Shown: piece after piece, positions 34,186 through 42,233 of the stretch
Position numbering within the stretch: position 1 is the stretch's first letter
Layout of the letters: each line of letters opens with the position of its first letter
DNA from: Pseudoclavibacter triregionum
GTDB taxonomy: Bacteria > Actinomycetota > Actinomycetes > Actinomycetales > Microbacteriaceae
Assembly (NCBI GenBank): GCA_910822395.1
Contig: OU365335.1
Span: 1,550,001 to 1,614,000, forward strand
DNA: 64,000 bases
Reading direction: 5' to 3'
Made by a program: the position numbers and the translations under genes
The notes under the pieces: model-generated
Databases searched by the model: none
What the model saw: the letters and a program-made list of their open reading frames with translations, nothing else
Told to the model about the DNA's origin: nothing

Positions 34186-35751
34186 ATGGCCGATCGACGA
34201 CCGCTCAGCCGCGCGCCGGCCGTCGCCGCCGCGGCCATCCTCCTCGCCCTCGCCGCGCTCTGCTCGCCCGCCGGGGCGGCCGCGCCCGCCCACGCCGCCG
34301 AGCCGATGCTCCGCGTGACCGTCTTCGACGACCGCGTCGTCGACGGCGTCTTCTCCGGCTCGACGCCGAACCGGGCCGGCGCCGTCGACGTGAAGCGCAC
34401 GGCCGGCTTCGCCTATCTCCGCGACGGCGCGGGCGAGTGGTGGGCGGGCTCCGCCGACGCGGCCGGCGACTTCGTCTTCCCGAGCGCGGCGCCGGGACCC
34501 GCGACCCTCTACTTCGCCGTCGACGGTCCCGCGGCCTCGAGCGCGGCGCGCGACGCGGCGACCGGCGCGATCCTCGCCCAGCGCACCGACGTCGGCTTCG
34601 ACGCCGGCACCTACGTCGATCCCGGCGGGGCGTCCTCGCCCGTCTCGCTCGTGCCGGGGGAGCGCTTCGCGGAGGCCGCTGTGCAGCTCGGCGCCGGCGC
34701 GACCGTGGCCTTCGCGCTCACCGCGCTGCAGGCGACGGCGGTCGTCGAGCTCGAGCGCTCGGGAGGCCTGCCCGCCCCGGAGCTCGCGACGGTCGAGCTC
34801 CTCTCGAACGGCGCGGGTGTGCCGACCTCGGTGGACGGCGCGGGCACGTACCGCACGCCGGCGGAGTGGTTCTTCCCGGCGAGCTCGATGGGCGTTCGGG
34901 TCACGCCGGCGCCGGGCTACCGGATCGTCGAGATCACGGCCTCCATCCCGAACGGGAAGCTCTCGGTGCGGCGCCAGGGGAGCGACGCGACGATCTCGAC
35001 CATCGAGCTGCCGTTCTCGACCGGCCTCGTCGCGTTCCGGATCGTCGTCGCCGCGGGGGAGACCGCGACGCCGACGCCGTCCGCGAGCTCGACCTCGACC
35101 GCCGCGGCGGCCGGCGTGAACGCGACGCCGGACGACGCCGCGACCGCGACGGCTGCGCCCGCGGGCTCGGACGACGGATGGCGGCCCGCGCTCGCGATCG
35201 CCGCCGGCGTCCTGCTCGCCGGCGCCGCCGCGTGGCTCGTCGTCCGGCGGCGGGCCGCCGCGCGTCGCCGCCGCGAGGAGGAGGCGGCGCTCGCGGCGGT
35301 GCCGGACGTCACGCGCTTCGCGCCGGAGGGGTGGGCGCAGGGCGGACCGGATGGCGAGGGCGCGACGACGTCCGCCGCTTCCGCGGCGCCCGCGGCCGCG
35401 GCGTCGGCGCCCGTGGCGGGGAGCGCTGGGCCGTGGAAGGCCCCGTCGTCGGTCCCGGTCGGCGAGCGGGGGATGCCGTGGACGGCGAGCCCGTCCTCGG
35501 CAGGGCCCTCGTCGGCCGCGCCGTCGTCGGGCGCGCCGTCGTCGGGCGCGCCGTCGTCGACCCGGCAGTCGGCGGCCGTCCCGGCCTCCCGTGAGGCCCC
35601 GTCCTCCAGCCCCCAGTCGTCCTCCAGCCCCCAGTCGTCCCCCAGCCCTCAGTCGTCCCCGAGCCCGGCCCCGTCGACGCCGCCGCCCGTCCCGCGCTTC
35701 GGCCGCCGCGGCGAGCTCCGCGGTCGGCTCGGGGAGCACGCCGACGAGTAG
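34186..35751 (+). CDS. Signal-peptide membrane protein with Cna-B-like repeats and long repetitive tail
   Basis: 521 residues. Signal peptide (AVAAAAILLALAALCSPAGAAAPAHA), an extracellular part of about 270 residues that looks like SdrD/Cna-B-type beta domains (GAGEWWAGSADAAGDFVFP; VELLSNGAGVPTSVDGAGTYRTP), a Thr/Ser-rich neck, one membrane helix (about 340-362), a basic stop (RRRAAARRRR) and a 150-residue cytoplasmic tail rich in Ala, Pro and Ser with repeats (PSSGAPSSGAPSS; SSPQSSSSPQSSPSPQSSP). No sorting motif; anchoring is by the helix. Function unknown. Confidence 0.65.
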   Translation: MADRRPLSRAPAVAAAAILLALAALCSPAGAAAPAHAAEPMLRVTVFDDRVVDGVFSGSTPNRAGAVDVKRTAGFAYLRDGAGEWWAGSADAAGDFVFPSAAPGPATLYFAVDGPAASSAARDAATGAILAQRTDVGFDAGTYVDPGGASSPVSLVPGERFAEAAVQLGAGATVAFALTALQATAVVELERSGGLPAPELATVELLSNGAGVPTSVDGAGTYRTPAEWFFPASSMGVRVTPAPGYRIVEITASIPNGKLSVRRQGSDATISTIELPFSTGLVAFRIVVAAGETATPTPSASSTSTAAAAGVNATPDDAATATAAPAGSDDGWRPALAIAAGVLLAGAAAWLVVRRRAAARRRREEEAALAAVPDVTRFAPEGWAQGGPDGEGATTSAASAAPAAAASAPVAGSAGPWKAPSSVPVGERGMPWTASPSSAGPSSAAPSSGAPSSGAPSSTRQSAAVPASREAPSSSPQSSSSPQSSPSPQSSPSPAPSTPPPVPRFGRRGELRGRLGEHADE

Positions 35752-35818
35752 CCGCTCGGCCTCTCGGACATCCGCCATCGCTCGCCCCGCCCTCGGGGAT
35801 CCCGCGACCGCCCCGCAG

Positions 35819-35824
35819 TACCCT
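35819..35824 (+). promoter_or_regulatory. -10 box TACCCT, probable leaderless start
   Basis: TACCCT ends 6 bases before ATG 35831 of the Rieske lipoprotein, with no ribosome-binding site between. Confidence 0.5.
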
Positions 35825-35830
35825 GGCGCC

Positions 35831-36283
35831 ATGGCTGAGATGCTCCCCTCCGACGGCGCCCGCTCACTCGACCGACGCAGCGTCCTCCGCGGGGCGGCCG
35901 CCGCCGGCGGCACGCTCGCCGTGGGCGGCCTCCTCGCCGCCTGCGCGCCCCAGGGCGGCACTCCGATCAACGGCTCGCCGACGCCCCCGAAGGTCTCCGG
36001 GAGCGTCGAGGCCTCCAAGGTGCCCGTCGGCGGCGGCATCGTCCTCCCCGGCGAGAACGTCGTCATCACGCAGCCCGAGGCCGGCACCTATCGCGCCTTC
36101 TCGGCGATCTGCACCCACCAGGGATGCCCGGTCTCGGCCGTCGAGAAGCAGGGCATCAAGTGCCCGTGCCACTCGAGCTACTTCGACATCTCGACCGGCA
36201 CGCCGGTGGCGGGCCCCGCGAAGCTCGAGCTCCCGACGATCCCGTGCCGCCTCGACGGCGAGCTCGTCGTCTTCGGCCAGTAG
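35831..36283 (+). CDS. TAT-exported Rieske [2Fe-2S] lipoprotein
   Basis: 150 residues. The twin-arginine signal DRRSVLRGAAAAGG ends in a lipobox LLAAC, so the mature protein should be a lipid-anchored, folded export product. The Rieske cluster ligands are in CTHQGC and CPCHSSYF, with a further GTPVAGPAKLELPTIPC stretch that completes the fold. It is a single-domain Rieske protein, not a bc1 subunit, as no cytochrome gene is near. It may shuttle electrons at the outer membrane face of the cell. A Tat component (tatB) is encoded at 60655. Confidence 0.88.
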   Translation: MAEMLPSDGARSLDRRSVLRGAAAAGGTLAVGGLLAACAPQGGTPINGSPTPPKVSGSVEASKVPVGGGIVLPGENVVITQPEAGTYRAFSAICTHQGCPVSAVEKQGIKCPCHSSYFDISTGTPVAGPAKLELPTIPCRLDGELVVFGQ

Positions 36284-36329
36284 CGCGCACGGCCAGCAGC
36301 GCGCTCGGCCACCAGCGCGCACGGCCAGC
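36282..36329. repeat. 16-bp tandem repeat downstream of the Rieske gene
   Basis: Three 16-mers in a row: AGCGCGCACGGCCAGC, AGCGCGCTCGGCCACC, AGCGCGCACGGCCAGC. The first overlaps the Rieske stop codon. The core CGGCCAGC returns several times after malQ (38640-38715). Confidence 0.75.
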
Positions 36330-36394
36330 AGCGCCGGCGGCCCCCGGCGCGCCGCCCTCCCGATCGCGGCCAGATTCCCGTTCCCCGCCGCCCC

Positions 36395-36400
36395 TACACT
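36395..36400 (+). promoter_or_regulatory. -10 box TACACT, probable leaderless start
   Basis: TACACT ends 7 bases before GTG 36408 of malQ, with no ribosome-binding site between. Confidence 0.55.
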
Positions 36401-36407
36401 GGCGCCC

Positions 36408-38540
36408 GTGATCGACGCGCCCGCATCCCCAGCCCTCGCCGAGCTCGCCGCCCGCTGCGGCGTGAGCACCGAGTTCACCGACTGGAAGGGCGACCGCCGC
36501 GAGATCGGCGCCGACACCCTCCGCGCCGTGCTCGCGGCCCTCGACGTCGATGCCTCGACCGAGGAGGCCGTGCAGGCCGCGCTCCTCGACACCGAGCTCG
36601 ACCCGTGGCGCCGCACCCTCCCCGCCTCGGTCGTGCAGCGCGCCGGCGAGCCGAAGCTCGTGAGCGTCCACGTGCCGCACGGCGCGCAGGTCGTCGTCGA
36701 CGCGCGCCTCGAGGACGGCTCCGTCCGCAGCATCCCGCAGATCGAGTTCTGGGTCGACCCGCGCGAGGTCGACGGCATCCTCACCGGCCGCGCCACCTTC
36801 GAGCTGCCCGGCGATCTCCCCAAGGGATGGCACACGCTCGAGGCGCGCGTCCGCCATGGCGAGGAGCTCGGCGCCGCGGAGGGCACGCTCATCGTCGCCC
36901 CCTCGCGTCTCGAGGCGCAGGCCGCGCTCGACCCGACCCCGCGCATGGGCCTCATGGCGCAGGCGTACCAGCTCCGCTCGGCCGCCTCGTGGGGCATCGG
37001 CGACCTCCACGACGTCGCGACGCTCGCGCACTGGGGCGCCGCGCAGGGGGCCGACTTCCTCCTCGTGAACCCGATCCACGCGCCCGTCCCGGTGCCGCCG
37101 ATCGAGCCCTCGCCGTACCTGCCGACGACCCGCCGCTTCTCCGACCCGATGCTCCTGCGCATCGAGGACATCCCGGGCGCGCGCCTGCTCGGCGAGGAGG
37201 AGTCGCGCCGCCTCGCCCAGCTCGCGGGCGACATCCGCGCGCAGAACCAGGCCGACCGCATCGACCGCGACGCCGTCTGGCTCGCGAAGCGCGAGGCCCT
37301 CGCGCTCGTCTTCCCCGCCGACCTCTCCGACGACGAGCGCCGCCGCGCCTTCGGCGAGTTCTGCGAGCGCGAAGGCCAGAGCCTCGTCGACTTCGCGACC
37401 TTCTGCGCGATCGCGGGCGTCCACGGCCCGATCTGGACGGGATGGCCGGAGGAGCTGCGCCACCCCGAGTCGGAGGCCGTCGCGGCCTTCCGCGACGAGC
37501 ACGACGTCGAGGTCGACTTCTTTCGCTGGCTGCAGTGGGTGCTCGAGGAACAGCTCGTCGAGACGCAGCGCCGCGCGGTCGAGTCGGGCATGGCGCTCGG
37601 GCTCGTCCACGACCTCGCCGTCGGCGTCCACCCCTCGGGCGCCGACAGCTGGGCGCTGCCGACTGCGCTCGCCCGCGGCGTCTCGGTGGGCGCGCCGCCG
37701 GACATGTTCAACCAGCTCGGCCAGAACTGGTCGCAGCCGCCGCTGCGCCCGGATCGCCTCGCCGAGCTCGGCTACGCCCCGTACCGCGAGATGCTCCGCG
37801 CCGCGTTCAAGGCGGCGGGCGGGCTGCGAATCGACCACATCCTCGGCTTCTTCCGCCTCTGGTGGATCCCGCAGGGCGCCTCGCCCGACCAGGGCGCGTA
37901 CGTGCAGTGCGACCATGAGGCGCTGCTCGGCATCCTCGCCCTCGAGGCGGAGCGCGCGAACGCCGTCGTCATCGGCGAGGACATGGGCGTCGTCGCGCCG
38001 CACGTGCGCTCGACGCTGCTCGAGCGCGGCATCGACGGCACCTCGGTGCTCTGGTTCGAGTGGGGGCAGGATGACTCGCCGCTCGCGCCCGAGGCGTACC
38101 GCGAGCGCTGCCTCGCCTCGGTGACCACGCACGATCTGCCGCCGACGGCCGGCTACCTCGCGCTCGAGCACGTCGACCTTCGGGCGCGGCTGGGGCTCCT
38201 CACGATCTCTGTCGAGCAGGAGCAGGCGCGCGAGCGGGCCGTCATCGACCGCGTCGTCCAGGCGCTCGTCGACCGCGGGCTCGCCGCGCCGGATGCCGGG
38301 GAGCGCGAGCTCGTCCTGGGCCTGCACCGCTACCTCGCCCAGTCGTCCGCCCGCTTCTTCGGCGTCTCGGTCGCCGACCTCGCGGGCGACCGCCGCAGCG
38401 TGAACCAGCCGGGCACGTACCGCGAGTACCCGAACTGGTCGGTGCCGCTCTCGGACGAGCAGGGCCGCCTCGTGCTCCTCGGCGACCTCGTCCGCTCCGA
38501 GTGGGCCCGCGAGCTCGCCGCCGCCTCCAAGCGCGGCTAG
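36408..38540 (+). CDS. malQ: 4-alpha-glucanotransferase (amylomaltase), GH77
   Basis: 710 residues. The N-terminal actinobacterial extension (1-180) contains beta-sandwich sequence; the GH77 barrel follows with MGLMAQAYQLRSAASWGIGDL, the catalytic Asp in LRIDHILGFFRLWWIP, Glu in VIGEDMGVV and Asp in TTHDLPPTAGYL. It transfers maltodextrin segments between glucans in the cytosol, consistent with glycogen/maltodextrin metabolism; a GH13 enzyme is encoded at 18995 but not in an operon with it. The GTG start is supported by the -10 box directly upstream. Confidence 0.93.
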   Translation: MIDAPASPALAELAARCGVSTEFTDWKGDRREIGADTLRAVLAALDVDASTEEAVQAALLDTELDPWRRTLPASVVQRAGEPKLVSVHVPHGAQVVVDARLEDGSVRSIPQIEFWVDPREVDGILTGRATFELPGDLPKGWHTLEARVRHGEELGAAEGTLIVAPSRLEAQAALDPTPRMGLMAQAYQLRSAASWGIGDLHDVATLAHWGAAQGADFLLVNPIHAPVPVPPIEPSPYLPTTRRFSDPMLLRIEDIPGARLLGEEESRRLAQLAGDIRAQNQADRIDRDAVWLAKREALALVFPADLSDDERRRAFGEFCEREGQSLVDFATFCAIAGVHGPIWTGWPEELRHPESEAVAAFRDEHDVEVDFFRWLQWVLEEQLVETQRRAVESGMALGLVHDLAVGVHPSGADSWALPTALARGVSVGAPPDMFNQLGQNWSQPPLRPDRLAELGYAPYREMLRAAFKAAGGLRIDHILGFFRLWWIPQGASPDQGAYVQCDHEALLGILALEAERANAVVIGEDMGVVAPHVRSTLLERGIDGTSVLWFEWGQDDSPLAPEAYRERCLASVTTHDLPPTAGYLALEHVDLRARLGLLTISVEQEQARERAVIDRVVQALVDRGLAAPDAGERELVLGLHRYLAQSSARFFGVSVADLAGDRRSVNQPGTYREYPNWSVPLSDEQGRLVLLGDLVRSEWARELAAASKRG

Positions 38541-38544
38541 CCGG

Positions 38545-38715
38545 CGATCGCAGGCGGTCGAGGAGCGAGCGCAGCGAGCGCAGCACGCTCCTGGACCTCT
38601 GCGCTGGGCGAACGCTCATCCGCTGGCGAAGGTCGGCCAGCGAGTGAGCGATCGGCCAGCGGATGCCTTGCCGCGCGAGCGGTCGGCCAGCCGACGAACG
38701 ATCGGCCAGCTGCGT
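38545..38715. repeat. CGGCCAGC-containing direct repeats downstream of malQ
   Basis: The 186-bp gap between malQ and the CPBP gene holds at least four copies of (G/A)TCGGCCAGC separated by GAGTGAGCGATC- or GACGAACGATC-like spacers, plus a GGAGCG...CGCTCC hairpin near 38555-38590. No gene is seen. Confidence 0.6.
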
Positions 38716-38726
38716 GGGGAACGCCC

Positions 38727-39560
38727 CTACAGCAGCCCCGGCCACCAGCTCGCCGCGAGCGCGTAGCCGAGGAACGACACCGCGTCGAGGATGAAGTGCG
38801 CGACGACGAGCGGCCCGACGCGCCCCGTCCGCCGGAACCAGATCGCGCAGAGCAGCCCCATCGCGACGTTCCCGAGCGCCATCGGCACGCCCTGGTAGAG
38901 GTGGTACGAGCCGCGCAGGAGCGCGCTCGCGAGGATGATCCGCCACGGCGTCCACCCGAGGTCGCGCAGTCTCGTCATGAGGTAGCCCACGACGATGACC
39001 TCCTCGACGAGCGCGGCGCGCAGGGCCGCGAGCAGGAGCACGATCGCGGTGGAGACGGCGATCCCGTCGGCGTTCGTCTCGACGTGCGGCGCGAAGCCGG
39101 CCGCGCGCGCCCCGACGTAGAGGCCGAGGCCCGGGATGCCGATGCACGCCGCGAGCCCGAATCCCCAGCCCAGGTCGCGCCCCGGCCGCCGCAGATCGAG
39201 CCCGAGCCGACGCCCGCCCGAGGCGCGCGGCGTCGTGAGCAGCCACAGCGCGAGCACGACGACGACCATGCCCGCGAGCATCCCGATCGAGCGGTACAGG
39301 AGATCGAAGACCCAGCGGTCCGAGACGGACGAGTTGAGCGTCGTCGTCTGCTCGCCGAGCGCCGCCTCGCGCGTGAGGCGGTCGACGATCGCGACGATCG
39401 CCGTGAGGGCGGACGGCAGGAGCGAGAGCCCGAGGACGATCCAGATCTCCTGCACTGCCCGCGGGCGGGAGCCGGGGAGGAACGCGGCCGTCGCGCCGCC
39501 GCTCGCGAGCACGCCGGGGCCCGGTCCGCGCGCCGGCCCGGGGGAGGGGAGCGCCGTCAC
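38727..39560 (-). CDS. CPBP-family intramembrane metalloprotease-like protein
   Basis: 277 residues with about seven or eight membrane helices. The CPBP motifs are recognisable: VEEVIVVGYL (motif 1), RGSYHLYQG (motif 2, His) and VVAHFILDAV (motif 3, His/Asp). Motif 1 normally reads EExxxRG; here the Arg position is Val, so activity is uncertain. The GTG start at 39560 overlaps the TGA of the upstream DCC1 gene (GTGA), indicating translational coupling. The family includes CAAX-type proteases and bacteriocin self-protection proteins; no bacteriocin genes are near. Confidence 0.75.
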   Translation of the reverse strand: MTALPSPGPARGPGPGVLASGGATAAFLPGSRPRAVQEIWIVLGLSLLPSALTAIVAIVDRLTREAALGEQTTTLNSSVSDRWVFDLLYRSIGMLAGMVVVVLALWLLTTPRASGGRRLGLDLRRPGRDLGWGFGLAACIGIPGLGLYVGARAAGFAPHVETNADGIAVSTAIVLLLAALRAALVEEVIVVGYLMTRLRDLGWTPWRIILASALLRGSYHLYQGVPMALGNVAMGLLCAIWFRRTGRVGPLVVAHFILDAVSFLGYALAASWWPGLL

Positions 39561-40003
39561 CGCAGCTCGCACGCCGCCGTGCCGTGCGGCAGGCGGTGCC
39601 GGTTGCGCGCGACGAGGTCGTACGCCTCGTGCCCCGCGAGCTTCACGCCGGGGATGACCATGAGGTTGCCGAGCAGCCGGTGCGGCCACGAGGGCTGGCG
39701 GCGCAGCAGCTCCGCGAGCCCCTCGATGCCGCCGTGGTGGATGGCCGTGCCCGTCGCCTCGTCGACCTCGAGCAGCCACGACGAGTACTCCACGTCGTCG
39801 TCCTCGAGCCCGAGCGAGGCGAGGTCGGCTGTTCGGCCGTCGACGGCGGGCGGGACGACGGGAACCAGCTGGCGGAGCCGGTCGAGCGTCCAGCGGCAGA
39901 AGCCGCACGAGCCGTCGAAGACGAGGAGGTAGCGGCGATCCGCCGCGGCACGGCCTGCGGAGAAGCCGTCCCGGGGCGCCGTCGGCGCGCTGGCATCGAG
40001 CAT
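39557..40003 (-). CDS. DCC1-like (DUF393) thiol-disulfide oxidoreductase family protein
   Basis: 148 residues. The signature LVFDGSCGFCRWTLDRL holds the DxxCxxC thioredoxin-like motif, followed by a membrane-less alpha/beta domain ending ELLRRQPSWPHRLLGNLMVIPGV. Predicted disulfide-related role; substrate unknown. It is coupled by a 4-base overlap to the CPBP gene, a pairing that hints at a shared membrane-related function. ATG 40003 is the only good start. Confidence 0.82.
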   Translation of the reverse strand: MLDASAPTAPRDGFSAGRAAADRRYLLVFDGSCGFCRWTLDRLRQLVPVVPPAVDGRTADLASLGLEDDDVEYSSWLLEVDEATGTAIHHGGIEGLAELLRRQPSWPHRLLGNLMVIPGVKLAGHEAYDLVARNRHRLPHGTAACELR

Positions 40004-40174
40004 GGCGGGAGTCTAGAGCCGACAGGCGCTCCGCGAATGGGGTGCCTCCCCATGTGGGGATCCACCGCCTTGGTAACGATCAGGTCACTCGCCCATCGTG
40101 TTTGCCCAGCGTTCACTAAGTTCCTAGTCAGCCAACCCCCTGGCTGGCATGCGCCGGCCGGGGTCCCCACGATC

Positions 40175-40181
40175 AAGGAGG
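40175..40181 (+). promoter_or_regulatory. Ribosome-binding site AAGGAGG deciding a TTG start
   Basis: AAGGAGG (40175-40181) lies 5 bases before TTG 40187. It is the strongest Shine-Dalgarno in the region and shows that oppA starts at this TTG (MKTNRLVAAG) and not at any upstream start codon. Confidence 0.85.
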
Positions 40182-40186
40182 ATCCC

Positions 40187-42061
40187 TTGAAGACCAACCG
40201 CCTCGTCGCGGCAGGTGCGCTCGTCGGCCTCGGAGCAATGGCGCTCTCCGGCTGCTCGGCGCCCAACCGCGAGCCCGAGATCGTCGCAGGCTCGTCGATC
40301 ACGGTCGCCTGGAACGACCCGTTCTTCTCGTACAACTCGAACACCACCGAGACGAACGCGACCGCGAACGCGAACATCATCCACGTCGCCAACATCGGCT
40401 TCGTGAGCTACGACCCGACGCCGGCCCTCGTGCACAACACGCAGTTCGGCAAGGTCGAGAAGATCTCGGACAGCCCCCTCACCGTCAAGTACACGGTGAA
40501 CGAGGGCGTCACCTGGTCGGACGGCGCGCCCGTCGACGCCGCCGACATGCTCCTCGCCTGGGCGGCGACGACGACGCACCGCAGCCAGGGCGAGGTGCCC
40601 GAGGCGGAGTACGACGACGAGGGCAACATCACGAACCAGGCCGCCATCGACGCGGCCGCCGACAAGGGCGTGTACTGGGGCTCGGGCGCGACCGCCGGCC
40701 GCGGCCTCGACCTCGTCTCGCAGGTCCCGACGATCGGCGACAACGGCCGCTCGGCGACCTTCGTCTTCGACAAGCCCTACGTCGACTGGGAGACCCTCTT
40801 CGACGCGGACGACATGAACATCTCCGCGCACGGCACCTACCAGCTCGCCTTCCCCGAGGTCACCGACGCCAAGCAGGCGAAGGAGAAGCTCATCGAGGCG
40901 ATCACGAACAACGACGCCGCCGTCCTCGGCAAGGTCGCCACGCAGTGGCGCACCGGCTACAACTTCACGGACATGCCGTCGAAGCCGCAGCAGACGCTCT
41001 CGAACGGCCCGTACGTCATCTCCGACCTCGTCGCCGACCAGTACGTGACGCTCACGGCCCGCGAGGACTTCAACTGGGGCACGAAGCCGCACTACGAGAC
41101 GATCACCATCCGCTTCATCCCGGACCCGCAGGCGCAGATCCAGGCCCTCCAGAACGGCGAGGTCCAGATCGTCGAGGCCCAGCCGACGCCTGACCTCCTC
41201 CAGCAGCTCCAGGGCACCTCGGGCATCAAGTGGGAGTCGTCGCTCCAGGGCACGTACGAGCACGTCGACCTCCAGACCTCGAACGGCGGCGTGTTCGACC
41301 CGGCCACCTACGGCGGCGACGCCGAGAAGGCCCGCAAGATCCGCGAGGCGTTCCTCCTCACGATCCCGCGCCAGGAGATCGTCGACAAGCTCATCAAGCC
41401 GCTCCAGCCGGACGCCGAGCTGCGCAACTCGAACATCTTCCTCCCGGGCGCCGAGGGCTACGACACGGCCGTCCAGCAGTCAGGCATCAGCAACTACCTG
41501 CAGGTGAACATCGACAAGGCGAGGTCGCTCCTCGCCGAGGCCGGCGTCACCAACCCGACGGTCCGCTTCCTCACGGCGCAGACGAATCCGCGCCGCCAGT
41601 CGGAGCTCCAGCTCATCACCGCCTCGGCTCAGCAGGCCGGCTTCACGGTCGTCGACACGAGCCAGAAGGACTGGTCGACGTTCCTCACGACGCAGACCAG
41701 CCAGTACGACGCGGCCCTCTTCGGATGGAAGTCGACGGGCCTCGGCATCTCGGAGTCCGGCGCGAACTACGTCGACGGCGGCACGAACAACTACTACGGC
41801 TGGCACAACGACCGCATCAACCAGATCTTCCAGGAGCTCGACACGACGATCGACCCCGCGAAGCAGCAGGAGCTGCTCATCGAGGCCGAGCAGATCATCT
41901 ACAAGGAGGCGTGGTCGCTCCCGATCTTCCAGTTCCCGGGCGTCGTCGCCTGGAGCGACAAGGTCGAGAACGTGAAGCCCGGCTTCCTCTCGCCGAACTA
42001 CTTCTGGAACGCCGCGGAGTGGACCCCGGCGGGCTCGGGCTCGGCCTCGCCGACCCCGTAG
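40187..42061 (+). CDS. oppA: Oligopeptide/dipeptide ABC transporter substrate-binding lipoprotein
   Basis: 624 residues. Lipoprotein signal (NRLVAAGALVGLGAMALSGCS) with Cys at about 23, then the SBP_bac_5 (cluster C) fold: VNEGVTWSDGAPVDAADML is the family hallmark, and DYDAALFGW-like and NNYYGWHND segments follow. It captures oligopeptides outside the membrane and delivers them to OppBC. It starts with TTG behind a very strong ribosome-binding site, so high translation is expected. It is first in an oppA-B-C set on this strand, with the fused OppDF gene after an intervening antisense gene. Confidence 0.93.
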   Translation: MKTNRLVAAGALVGLGAMALSGCSAPNREPEIVAGSSITVAWNDPFFSYNSNTTETNATANANIIHVANIGFVSYDPTPALVHNTQFGKVEKISDSPLTVKYTVNEGVTWSDGAPVDAADMLLAWAATTTHRSQGEVPEAEYDDEGNITNQAAIDAAADKGVYWGSGATAGRGLDLVSQVPTIGDNGRSATFVFDKPYVDWETLFDADDMNISAHGTYQLAFPEVTDAKQAKEKLIEAITNNDAAVLGKVATQWRTGYNFTDMPSKPQQTLSNGPYVISDLVADQYVTLTAREDFNWGTKPHYETITIRFIPDPQAQIQALQNGEVQIVEAQPTPDLLQQLQGTSGIKWESSLQGTYEHVDLQTSNGGVFDPATYGGDAEKARKIREAFLLTIPRQEIVDKLIKPLQPDAELRNSNIFLPGAEGYDTAVQQSGISNYLQVNIDKARSLLAEAGVTNPTVRFLTAQTNPRRQSELQLITASAQQAGFTVVDTSQKDWSTFLTTQTSQYDAALFGWKSTGLGISESGANYVDGGTNNYYGWHNDRINQIFQELDTTIDPAKQQELLIEAEQIIYKEAWSLPIFQFPGVVAWSDKVENVKPGFLSPNYFWNAAEWTPAGSGSASPTP

Positions 42062-42072
42062 CACGCCAGGTC

Positions 42073-42156
42073 GTCGGGCGGCGCGAGCCCCGGCGCCGCC
42101 GCCCGACCCCGGCACCTGGGGGCGCCGCGATCCGCGAACCGGATCTCGGCGCCCCC
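42073..42156 (+). terminator. Two stem-loops between oppA and oppB, possible partial terminators
   Basis: Stem 1: GTCGGGCGGCG 42073-42083 with 42097-42107. Stem 2: GGGGGCGCCG 42118-42127 with 42147-42156, with inner GATCC/GGATC pairing. Their position suggests attenuation that gives more binding protein than permease, or 3' protection of oppA mRNA. Confidence 0.6.
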
Positions 42157-42233
42157 GTTCCGGGTCCAGCCGAGACGGCGGCGCGCAGACCGCGCGCTAC
42201 GCTGTCCTCCCGCCTGCAGAACAGGATGCTCAA

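Noticed and set aside
38727-39560. Bacteriocin immunity protease
   Set aside because: No peptide, transporter or kinase genes of a bacteriocin cluster are near; motif 1 is altered.
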